From the NCBI GenBank assembly GCA_002633005.1, contig NMRA01000052.1, positions 610,722 to 674,721 on the forward strand: DNA of 64,000 nt. Direction: 5' to 3'. The notes beneath the pieces are model-generated. The model did no database searches. It saw nothing but the letters and a program-made list of their open reading frames with translations, and was not told the origin of the DNA. Below, piece by piece: positions 12,340 to 24,000 of the stretch. Both the position numbers and the translations under genes were made by a program. Position 1 is the first letter of the stretch. Each line of letters opens with the position of its first letter. This DNA is from Phoronis australis (lineage: Eukaryota > Phoronida > Phoronidae).

Positions 12340-12619
12340 CAGTTCTTCTCTTAAAAACATCGAAGTTCGACACGCCTCCGTCAGATGGTGTTTTACCACC
12401 AGATGTCGCAATCAGTAATCAACAGAAAACTTATTGAGAAGTTCTTGGAACAGTTTTGCGGTATGTAAATAAATCACAAATACTTATTTTCATGGAATAA
12501 TCGTAAAAATTTCTTTCAAAATGTGCACACAATATGTATGTATGACAGTTGGTCTCAGCCACGAGTAGCTTGCTGATTTAGTTGTAGATGTAAAGGAACC
12601 GACCGAACCTGTGCCTTAC

Positions 12620-12667
12620 CTGTGGCCTCTGGCTCTGACCATGGCCCATGGGCTGCCAGGGCATCAT
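12620..12667 (-). CDS. candidate upstream cyclin B3 exon (alternative N-terminus or 5' UTR exon)
   Basis: On the minus strand a CAG/GTAAGG donor sits at 12620/12619, and a TTTTTAAACAG acceptor sits just 5' of the MAST start (exon from 12035). Splicing them puts MMPWQPMGHGQSQRPQ, then LV, in frame with MASTRRTLRTIPN, after an in-frame TGA. The product would be 18 residues longer. Several out-of-frame ATGs lie 5' of the in-frame one in this CCATGG-rich stretch, which argues against efficient use unless transcription starts inside it. The segment also folds: GACCATGGCCCATGG (12637-12651) pairs with CCATGGGCATGGTC (12674-12687). Confidence 0.4.
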
Positions 12668-12759
12668 GCATGGCCATGGGCATGGTCATGGATGGGCCTG
12701 GATGTACGGTCCATGTGCCACCGGCCTGCCTATCCTAGCCGTTCAGATCGGAGTCACCT

Positions 12760-15700
12760 CGCAGGAAAAATATTTAAACATTGCTATAACTTTGAAGGAA
12801 TAAGTAAATTTATCTCACAGTCATTGATTGTTGTTCTTGGTTTTATCTTTTGCATAAATTCTGAAAATTATGGAGCAGCTGGTTGATATCTGAATCACTG
12901 AATGTAAGTTGAGGTTTTGCTGCCTTGTGCCTTGACCTAGTTACATAATTGAGATTGACTCTTTGTCAGCTAGCTATCTGCCTTTCTGAAGTAACATAGT
13001 CAGGTGCCTCCACCTGGGGCACCCACTTACTGTCTCATGTGCCCTATCTCAATGACTTAGCTATGTTAACGATCTCTGAATTGAAGCCCACTGTATATAG
13101 TTTTAAACTTGTTATAGTTGTTCTCTTCTTTGTTGATCTCAGTTGTTATACAGTGAAATAATAATGTGGAGAGAGTGTGGTCTCTTGAACCAGGAAGAAG
13201 AAGATAAACTTTGAAGTTTGAATTTAAGAAAGAAATAATTTTTCAATCAAAACAAAAACTTTATGTCGGGATTTTACCAGTGATTGAAATCATTTTGCAC
13301 ATTCATTTTGACTCTTAAGACAATTTAAGATGTGACACCAACAATTTTGGTGTAGTGCAAACCACTAGCTGTTTAATGGCAAGTGTTTTAGTTGGGATCA
13401 CTCTGACAACAATGCACCGCCAGGCAAACACAAAATATTGTGCAAGTAATTACACAAGAAACATTTTAACCATATCATTAACAATATAAGTATTTACTAC
13501 AGTGATAATTAAATGGATAACTACCTAGGTTGGAAGAATAATTATTCACAAAACTTTTCATTGAAAATAGAATCTCCCACCAAAGTTCATGTTGTCAAAG
13601 TCACTGTAAATCGGCCATGAGTGGGTCTTTACCTTTCTGCACTCATACTGCTCTAAATCCAAAAATGAAACTTTCGAAAGGTGTTAGAATTTTAGGGCCT
13701 GGTTGATGTTTAATGAGCTGAAATGTTTGTTAAGTCTTATCTCTTAAATGCAAGCTTTTTTAACTTCACCAAATAGAGATGGTGATGCTGCCATTATGTC
13801 TTCATATGCCAGAAGTTTTTTGGCGAATTATGTCTCACACTGATTAAACCATCAAAGTCATGTTCAACTTCTGCTCATAGATGGACACCTTAGGAGTCTG
13901 TTGACATCTTTAATTAATTCCTTCCAACTTGAACAAACTACTCCCGTACTTTTTGGAGCGGTCCATCATTCAGTTGCCCAAATCGGCAAGTGGCCATTTT
14001 TACTAGTACATTGCACGCGCCTGGGGATATGATGTCATATCTCCTGGCGAGTAGAGAAAAAGCAAAATTATCTACTGTTTTTAGTAGTTTTATGAAATGT
14101 GCGCATTTTCAGAAAGAAGAAACTATTTTCTACCAGGATATTTTACTTTGGACTTGTCCTGTAGCATCGCTCATTAGTGCCAAAGGTTTGATTGGTGGTC
14201 TGGAACTGGCACAGTGCTGCCCTCTCTATAAAGAGTACCCTTAACCAGACAGTCACACACCGGGCAGTTGAAGCAGGTGCTCCTACTTTGAAATCAAATT
14301 TTGAAAGTTTCGAAACAGTACGCTCGCTACACGCGCAGAAGTCATTTCCTCGATTTTTGGTTTTGTAATGTGACGTCTTCTGGGAGATGATGACAATTTT
14401 GCCGAAGCAAAATTTCTGCCATATTTCCGTTCAGTGGCAATAAAGTATTCAAAACCACTTAAATCTGCCAATTTGTTGTAAACTGTAAATCTTGTGAAAA
14501 AGGAACGAGGGATTGATGATTCGGTGAAAACAAGGATGGGCAAAAAAATTTCATGCCGCTCAAAGTTGATACATATGATTGTTCCACAAATTTAGCTGCA
14601 GAATGACTGACTAGCAGTATTCTTTTTGTGCCAGTAACCAGATTAGCTTACTCAAGGAAGAGTATAGTTTTTAATGTCAGTAAGTTTGTGCATTGTTGTG
14701 TTTTCCTCACTTTTTACTCAGATCGTTCCAAAGCTGTATATTTATAGGGCTTGGCACCAAAGGCATCTATCTGCTATTGGACAGTGGGACACCATTGGTA
14801 ATTCTATTGGGCAAGTTGCCAACCAATCAGAATAGTTATTGCCGGGAGCTGGTGATAACTTAAGAATGAAAATATATTGAAAAAAACAAAGAACCCAACA
14901 AAATTTGACTTGCATGTCAATAAACATTTTCCTTTTTATGTTCTTTGTTCTTTTCCTCTTGCCGTTACATGGCACATAAGTTAAATTCAATCCTATTTGT
15001 GCAATTTACCTGGCCCCGAATTGAAAATTGTCTCTTCTCAGACCAGGCAGTGAAAATCACTGGTAGGCATTTAACTGAGGGCAGCTAATAAAAAAATATG
15101 CATTCTGATGTCAGTATACCTCCAAAGTGTGACTTCAGTACATTGGGCGTAATCTGAGCATTTTTGCTGTCTTGGTTTTTATTGTACCCGCTTTCTTTAG
15201 GAAATAAATAGCATTAAATTGCTATCATGTTGTTTATCACCACTTGGATAACTAGCCAGGACATTGACATGTAGGCAGATTGACCCTGTTTCTCTGTGCT
15301 TCTTTAGGTTCATGAACTTTGTGACCTAGCCTCACCACTGATATTTGATGGGGCTACCAAACGAAATTAACTTGGGAGAATTGACACCTTTTGTTTATAA
15401 ATGTTTCTCTGCTTTTCTATTTCTGTTCAGTTCAGACTAGAGAGGGCGTTGATGTAATGAACTGTTGCCTAGGGTAATGCGTCTTACATCGTATGTGTTA
15501 AGCGCCACCTTGGCAGTAACCCTCAACCTACTAGCAATGCAGGTTGAGTGTGGGAATGGGACAAGGCAGCCCACTGAGTTTCAGGAGACAAGGCAATAAT
15601 TTTGATTACGACATCCTCACCAAATATTTAGTTCGATGTGCGTACCACCAAAGCCAGTATTAAAGGTTCCATTATTTTATAACTTCTCTGTTTTCAATGA

Positions 15701-16560
15701 CGCTCCTCTGGTACTGGAGTTAAATGATAGCTCCCTTGCCCTGGTCATCACTTTTTGTTTACTTGCCTGTGACAATAGTCTACTACTGAGCAAAATCCTG
15801 TTGTTTCGTATTTCTGTGTGAGCAGTTTTCCAGGTTGTTTTGTGTTTTGCAAAATAGCAATACCATGTAAAGTGATGTAACATCAAGTTAACACCTTTAT
15901 CTCATGAACTGTTGAGCAGGGATCTATGGCTAAATCCAATGGATTAAACTTGAATTAGTATTGGGCATTGTGTGCCATGCTACTAACATCTCATTGTTTA
16001 ACTATCAGATTCAGTTCTGCGTGAACAGTGCATGTTCTGACAGTGATGAAGAACAGTTAGAATTTGTTTTGATTTTGAAAAATTCATGTTGCAATCGCTT
16101 GTCAGGCTGAGTTCTGTATGAATACAGCGTGTTCTTTAAATCTTGTGGAAAATTCTTATAATTGTGTCACAGATTTTTGAGGAATTTAAGATCATTGTCA
16201 TGCCTGTAAGGTCTGTAATAAGTTAAATTTTCTTCTCACAAGCTTTTTCGCTTTTATCTTTTGAAGCTTGAAGCAATCCCAGGATGTTAAAAGGTTCTTA
16301 CGTGTTTAAAATAACACAAACTTAAAAACGAATAGTAACAGACTTATTTGCGCTTCTTATTTAAGAGTCTGCAGTCAAAATTGATAAAACAAAGAACAGT
16401 TTGCTCCATAGCTTGTGCTGACTTCAAGCTGTGAAGGACTTTGATCAGTTATTGGTCATAAAAGCAAAAGAATCTCACAAAAGTGACAGACTGTGGAAGT
16501 ATTACTGAATTTCAGTTTGTCCTTTCTTGAAAAATTTGGCAAAAATGTGTTACAGACACA
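12760..16560. other. intergenic region between cyclin B3 and the GRL gene, left part
   Basis: No exon-like segment was found. It contains one foldback element copy (13803-14045). As the two flanking genes are divergent, promoters of both could lie here, but I see no convincing core promoter motif. Confidence 0.5.
13803..14045. repeat. foldback element, copy 2 (incomplete)
   Basis: The left 60 bases match the left end of the element at 11519. The interior blocks (a TTAATTCCTTCCAACTTGA region, GGCCATTTTTACTAGTACATT, then GGGGATATGATGTC) correspond to blocks of copy 1, some inverted. A right inverted end was not found, so this copy is truncated or rearranged. Confidence 0.6.
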
Positions 16561-16569
16561 ACTGAAAGT

Positions 16570-17035
16570 CTTTAGAAATTGGTAAGTGTAGGGCCATTGT
16601 GCATTAGTTTTTAGCAATTGGTAAGTGTAGGGCCATTGTGCATTAGTTTTTAGCAATTGGTAAGTGTAGGGCCATTGTGCATTAGTTTTTAGCAATTGGT
16701 AAGTGTAGGGCCATTGTGCATTAGTCTTTAGCAATTGGTAAGTGTAGGGCCATTGTGCATTAGTTTTTAGCAATTGGTAAGTGTAGGGCCATTGTGCATT
16801 AGTTTTTAGCAATTGGTAAGTGTAGGGCCATTGTGCATTAGTCTTTAGCAATTGGTAAGTGTAGGGCCATTGTGCATTAGTTTTTAGCAATTGGTAAGTG
16901 TAGGGCCATTGTGCATTAGTTTTTAGCAATTGGTAAGTGTAGGGCCATTGTGCATTAGTCTTTAGCAATTGGTAAGTGTAGGGCCATTGTGCATTAGTTT
17001 TTAGCAATTGGTAAGTGTAGGGCCATTGTGCATTT
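16570..17035. repeat. 39-bp minisatellite, 12 copies, with a 117-bp higher-order period
   Basis: Twelve nearly identical 39-base units contain CAATTGGTAAGTGTAGGGCC. One site, in GTTTTTAG versus GTCTTTAG, varies. Reading C or T unit by unit gives C T T T C T T C T T C T, so most of the array repeats in threes (117 bases). Because 39 is divisible by three, the minus strand stays open through all units (repeat peptide NAQWPYTYQLLKT), giving a 194-codon frame at 16456-17040. I treat that frame as fortuitous: there is no splice context and no sequence outside the repeat that looks coding. Confidence 0.95.
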
Positions 17036-17039
17036 ATCA

Positions 17040-18039
17040 AAATATCTACAAAAATACAGAATAAAACTGTTTTCTTAAAGTGGAACGACTTAAATTTTGA
17101 ACTGACCTTTTTGTCTTAAAATTTACCGAAAATATAGGTGTGTACATCCTAACAAAACAAGGGTATAAATCTCTTCTCCAACTTTCATTGGAATAAGTGT
17201 TGAGGAAGAAATCTTAAAAGTGGTTTTCTTTCACCTTTCATTTTTATGGATGTTCTTTTGTGTTTTTCACATAATTCCCCAAAGTACCAATTTTTATAGC
17301 CCCTCATGTCTAATGGGAACATTTAGAACCAATCTATAACAACGTTTTAGAAGGCAGTGTGTAAAATAACAGTATGTGAATTTTTCCAATATGATTTTCT
17401 TAAGTTACAAAGTAGCCAAATTTAGACATTTTTCTTGAGTTGCACCATAAGCATAAAAAATATTTTATAAAGAGTGCAATAATTCATGACTCAATCAAGG
17501 ACACAATATGGCGGTGAAGTGGCAATTATTTTGTCAAATTTCTCAGCAAAAAAATAATGTTTAACAAAGTTTTTGTTTGTACAATTTGTACAGTGTAGAT
17601 GTCATAAAATATCATTTGGTAAAGTTTAGATTATTTGCAGTAAGTTACCAGCCATTGGAAAATTGAAAATGACAATTTTTTAATTTACTTTTGTGCAAAA
17701 TAAGTAAAGAACTACGGTATTTAAGTTATTTCTGAGTAACAGCTGTAGTAACTCATGGGTGTATGCTTATATTGAATGTTTACTGCAATATCTATCCTGA
17801 GTACGTAAACATCTTCAAGAAGGCCAGTGGTGAACCTTGCCCCTCACGCTTGCTGGAGTAACCCGTGCGTGTGTGGCTGTGGCTTATCACTTTGAATTTC
17901 CAGTTTATCTGTACCTGACACTGTGGATTTATTCGATAAACTTGTTGTTGGATTTAAATCAGTCTCCATTTCCATTGCAAAAGTGTCTTGAACTAGTCAA
18001 AATTTATGAAGAGGGTCGTTCACTGAGTCAGTGGCCCAG
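17040..18039. other. upstream region of the GRL gene
   Basis: No gene seen. About 17480-17725 resembles a diverged member of the TIR-bearing repeat family described at 41694, with GGACACAATATGGCGGTGAA on the left and AAATAAGTAAAGAAC on the right. An in-frame TGA at 18007-18009 precedes the first ATG of the GRL gene. Confidence 0.4.
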
Positions 18040-21000
18040 ATGACTTCCAGAAGGCAACGAATGTTGTCAGAGTCAGACCACAGAGTGTCGTATTCAAGGA
18101 AATCTGGAGCTAGTATAGATAAATGGAATGAAAAGAAAGTGAGACGTTCGAAGTCCCTTGATAGGGAAATGGTGGGTAGCTTTGATTAGGCTGTAGTAGT
18201 GAGTGTGAGTTTCCTGAGCACAAAATTTACATATTGTAGTATGTCAATGTAAGTTACGCGTCAACTTAGGGAGTTTTAGTTTTCAGTTGTAGTGAGAAAT
18301 ATCTGGTTTGAGCTGTTACTTTGCATTTCTTTATTTTGAGTGAATGAAGCTCCTAAAGTTATACTTGTGGTTCTTTACCAAATATTGTGGAAGTGATTAA
18401 TTTATATGGTCTAATTTACCAACAAAATTCTGTTCCATGAAAAATATAGTGTGTATACCATATAGCCATAAAATGACACGTCTTTGTCAACTTGAAATTT
18501 ATTTGTAACGTTGCAGACAAGGTTAAAAAGAATGAAAAAGGAAATTTGGCAATTATTTTTGTATAAGATAACTGCCAAAGAATTATTTATTCACTGTTTT
18601 CCCTTCGTGTATTCGAATATGATGCTGCACGATTTTTGAAATGTTTTGCAACATGTTTGAAAAGCTCTGAGCCATGTTTGAAAAGCTCTGAGCCATGTTT
18701 GAAAACCTCTGAGCCATGTTTGAATAGCTCTGAGCCATGTTTGAAAAGTTTTTTAAGCCCTGTTTGAAAAGTTCTGAGCTATGTTTGAAATATTAAGTCA
18801 TTGTTTGAAAAGCCTGGTTATTTCTGGTTTTAAGCCAAATGATCAAAACTCCGAACATTTTTTTTAAAAATTATGTTGTGGTAAAAATTGTAGTGACTTG
18901 CCTAGCAAGTGAAAAGACTGCGTAACTTTAGTGGTTTTTTTAATTAACAGAAAGGAAGATATTACTACGTAAGAACAAGCAATTTGTACCTTATGTTTGA
19001 ATTTTTGTCCAATTAGACATGTTTGATATTCAGAGGCACGTGGCCTGTGTGGTGTCTTGTTTTCACTAACTTGTTGTGCCGTTACTAGACATCAAATTGA
19101 TTACGATCACTTAAAGTGGCTACAAACACGCCTTTGGCCATTAAAACAAACTTTTCATTTAGACCCTTTCCACAATAAAAGAGGTCTCGACTTGTTCCCA
19201 ACTCAGACATAATTGCGTGACTGTTGAAGAACTGACACTTCAGTTTTGCTTGAGACTGCTTGGCGCCTATAAGGAAACGTCACGGCAAACCAAAGTATTG
19301 AGCCTGATAGCAACCAATAATGAATTGTCAGTTTTTACCTGGCTCAGGAATCATCTCTAATTCTAGTAAGGAACATGTCATGACCAGATATGTAGCAGTC
19401 TCGTGATTAAATCAAACATTCCTTTATGGAATTCTGGTTTATAGGTCTGATTCGTCTTGCATGTTTGGTGTAATATCTAGAATTGCAATGTTTAGTCTCC
19501 TTCGTGTGTCGTTTTTTTATGACATTCACACAAGAAATTGGCGTGATGCAACTCATCCACACATTTTGACATGGTGTAAATTGACAACATTGTAATGTAT
19601 TGTGACTAAGTCGATTTTTATTTATCTTTCAGAATACTGATTTTTATTTATCTTTCAGAATACTGCCGTAGAATTTATGACCTCCACGGCGGCTCTCACT
19701 GACAATGTGGAGAAGAATGATACTGACGAGTCTGGCATTACCTTCTTGAATCCCAACATTGATAATGGCAGCCATGACAGTGGGCATGATAGCGGACACA
19801 CTAATGAACAGTTGGAAAGTAAGAGCAGGCAGAGATTATACCTTGGAAAATAGATTCGTTATTTCGCTTGATCCTGGGATTTCCCACTTGTCAAGCTTTC
19901 GACTTCTCCCTATTTTCTAAGTTTTAGCAGGGGCACTCTTCACTTTTGCTTAAAGATTATGTTGGACCTTGTCGACAATATCAACAAAACTATTGAAAAA
20001 ATATGTAAAGGTATTTTCTGAAATTAGAAAGCCTGTAGACTTTGATTTTTAACTTTTTACAAATATGTTAGTACTTGGATCAATGTATTTATAGTAAAAT
20101 TTAACAAAAGAAAGACATTCATACCAAAAAAAAACAGTATCAGTATCGTGGTCAGATTTTATTTGATACAAATGTCCAAGATGAAAGCTCAAAAGCACTC
20201 TTATAGTATCATTTTGTTTTTGTTTGATGTAACTTCTGATTTCTTTCATTAAATTCATAGAAGTCTTATTTTTGATGTCCTCTCATGCAAAAATGGAGTA
20301 TTTTGAACACAATTCCTAACAACAGTGTGGAGAAAAGTGCATTAACCGTTGTGTGTGAAAGTTTCATAAATTATGAATCCAATCAGCCATTTCTGAGATA
20401 AGATGTTCCGAAGTTGGCCAAATTTGGAATTTTTCTAGGGCTTTACATAACTATAAGTAAAACCGTGGATAAAATTGTCATGTTGAAGGGTTGTTGTCAT
20501 GAGCAAGTCGCTCAAGCACTATTGTAATTTTTTGATGAAAGTTGAGAATAGATGTTTTTTAAAGCTTCTTAAAAGAACCCAATGGTGGTTGTCTATTTGA
20601 TAGTCACATAAATTTGGATTCATTGAAACGTTTTAAGATGGAATCTTTGAGAGGTTTGTGGATGGCTGTGGACGTGGTTTTGAATTTGTAGTCCGTTGGT
20701 TTGTGTGATTTTGAGTCCCATGCTGTATTTTGTTTTTCCGTAATAAATGTAGTATTTATGCGTCCATGGTTTTCAGATGTATTACAGGTTTATTCCGTAT
20801 CAGGTATAGTATTACCCAAGTATAGCTGTCCTAAGCATTAAAACTTGTTCTTTAAGTTCACAATAAAGTAGACCAAGGCCACTCATGGTGCACAATAAGT
20901 GGAAGTTTTCGAAGACAAATAGCACTTGGCCTTTTACTTTTAACTTTTCTCAGAAAGTATGGGTGCATAGCTACGGTGTATGCAAGTACACCGCCTGCTC

Positions 21001-24000
21001 TGGAAAATTAGAACACTTGAAGAAGATGGATTTTTGTTTCTCCCAAAAAGCTCTTGGTCAGGTATAAACATCAAATCACTTATTTTATCCAGAGTGCCAA
21101 ATGCTGCATGTACAGTAGACATCATTTCCAGGGATTCCGCGGGACTTTCCTAAGGGGTCATAGTGTACTGGCTGAAAAATCTAGCATTAGTCTCGAGTTG
21201 AGCCTTGTTTGAAAAACTCCTCGTTTGGTCATGGTTGTAAGTTTCCACTTTGAGATATTGAAAAATTAATTATTTTTATCTTGTACCAAATTTTAGGAAT
21301 AGGGAATGTTGGCCGTCCCAAATTTAAGAATTATGGTCAATGACAAAAGATCATTCACCTGGATGTTACTAAGCAGACAAGCACGAAACGTCTGTTTTTG
21401 GTGGCTTTATGATTTGCCAAGTCTATTTTCAGACTCTGGTACAAAATCCTCTGTTCTATATTTGTGAAATGTGATGGTTGGCAAAATTGCCAAAATCCCA
21501 GTCTTGGATGTGAATTTCAGTGTTCCAAATTTTCGAGACTCTCCCAATCTGTATAACTTTTACTGAGCAGCAGTGGTTATTTCTGTTCATTTCATTCTTA
21601 AAATATTTGCCGACAGTACGTAGTACTGCAGCAGGTTTTCTCTTAGCACAAAAGCATGATATATAAATTCAGTTTTATGTTGAAATCGCTGTACCTTGTT
21701 TACACTTCATAGACAAACAAGGGGAAATCTCACCTATTTTTGACAAAATTATTTGCTGAAACTTTCATATATCAAGGGCTCAAATTGTTACTGTGAGCGA
21801 CCCCAGCTCCTCAAAATATTGGTACAGAATTTGAAAATGATAAAGTATTATTTCTGTTCATCTTGTACTTTGTTAGATGACTGAAAAATTGAAATTTTAC
21901 TTGTCCTAACTTGGTGAGTTTTTTACTGTTTTTGGGAGCAATTGCTGTTTGTCTCACCACTTCAGACTCTCAGGGAGTTAGTTTGAAACTGAAATTCATT
22001 GTTTTACACCCTGTTCGTGCTGCACCTCTTGAGCTTATACCCTGTCTTCACATGCATGATTTTTGTAGTCAACTGTTTCCCAATGACCTTTGCAACCCAG
22101 TAGTTGTTTACATGTTTGCTAGGTTGTGTAGGGTAGTGTCCTGTTGTCTGCTGGACTTTGCACTCCATTCATCTGGCTTTCATGGAATTGTGTATTCTTC
22201 TAGACTTTTGCTGGGTGTTTAGTGAAAATTTTGTATGTCTTATGACATTTGAAGTCTTATTGACTCCTCATTATGACAGGGCCCTCAATCCCTCAGAGTT
22301 TGTGGCCGAATGTCGTTCCTGTTCCCCTCTGAAAATTTTGGAAAAATCATGCTATATTCTCCTCATGAGGCCCAAAAATTCCCCTCAGGTGTTCGAAAAC
22401 TAAACCCTCGAGGTTCAAATTACTTGTAACTCACACAGGAGACAATTTGAAAGTACTCATAATGTTACGTATTAGTTTTGGCTCCTTGAGAGAAAGCCTA
22501 GAGGGCTTGCAACAAGATAGGGGGTGCCATTGTTGGTGATTGGGAAGTACAATTTTCCCCTCACACCAAAACATTCCCCTCTTGGAAGGCACAGGCACCT
22601 TTCCCCTCTGATAAACAAGGGCCCTGTATGATTTGGTCAAATATTCCAAAAGAGTGTGATGAAAAAAAATTATTCAGACAACAAAGATTTACATACATAC
22701 ATAGATATCTGAACAGTGCCATGGGACCATTTTTTAGGAACTATTTTTCACGCTTTTTGTATTTCCCAACTCGGCCATATTTTTTCAGGACAGGAGCGCA
22801 ACTGGAAAATTAAGATACCCACCCACTTAGTCAATAGTCACTTACAAGGGTCCTGGATTTTGAGAACCTGTTTGATGCCTGTTATTCAGTGAAGAAAACT
22901 GGTTCGCTAAATGCGAGACCCATTTAAGTGACTACCGAAAAAGTGCATTAATGAAGTATTCAAAACTACCATATAACAGAGAAACAACTTTATGTTAAAG
23001 AGTGGACTGGAAAAAAGACCCATTCGTAGTGAGCATAGAAAAAATCACTTTTTAATAGGGACTTATTGAGAAAGGCCACCTTTTTGTAGGGGTTAATTCT
23101 ATATAACTAGTTTTTTCGTAAGAATTCTTGGACGATTATATTTTTAACTCACAAGGCCAAAGCAGTACAAGAAAAGATGCCATGTATAGTTTCGAATTCC
23201 CAAATTGAACCCTATTGTGCGAAATAAATTGTAAATTTGTGGGAAAAGGCATCCCTGCGTTATGAAACTAGTTGGGAAAAAGTCTCCCATGTGAGCGGCG
23301 CGCCCCCTTTATGTGGGATTCCCTGCGTCACGCTCGTAAATGGTACAGTGTCATCCATAAATGCATGGTTATAGGACTCATTTTATAGTGGCTAACTTTT
23401 ATTGCTTTTTTCATAAGTGTAATCATTTTCCATGTAAGTATTGTAACAGTCAACTACATTTTTTGTTTCTTTTCATTTAGACCTTCTTCACACTAACAGC
23501 AGTAGTCCTCAGTCGTACAGTAGCTCCCCCAATGGGCAAGCGGAGAAGAATGTTCAGGAGTCTTTTATGTCTAGTACCAGAAGTAGTACAGTCAAAGTGG
23601 AGGTAAACTGCTTGTGGCTTCAGTGGTCAGTAGTTGTGCACTCTCTTGTGCATTGAAAGTGTCTCCCACAGCAAAACAACTCCTTAACATATTGCGGAAA
23701 TCATCGCTGAGTTATTTACCACGATTTGAAGGAACTGAACATGCGATTGGTGCTTTTACCTGTAATGAGTCTGACGATGCGCTAATGGTTTGGATGTTAA
23801 CGTGGTAACGAAGGCAGTTATGGTCGCTGACATGTGTCTTTATGGACTCACATATGCAATATTTTTCTATCATTTCATCCTTATTATGAGCTCCTCTTTG
23901 ATTAATGACATTTTCTAATAATTGAACTAAAAACTGAGGCCAGAGTTCATTGAAAATAAATAGGGACTGAGTCCTTAAATTGGGGGTGTTGCATGAAAAG

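Noticed and set aside
12611-12886. Plus-strand frame MPYLWPLALTMAHGLPGHHA
   Set aside because: Plus-strand reading of the CCATGG-rich palindromic segment; the minus strand has the better splice context.
16456-17040. 194-codon minus-strand frame built from NAQWPYTYQLLKT repeats
   Set aside because: Openness follows from a 39-base (13-codon) tandem repeat; no coding-like sequence or splice context outside the array.
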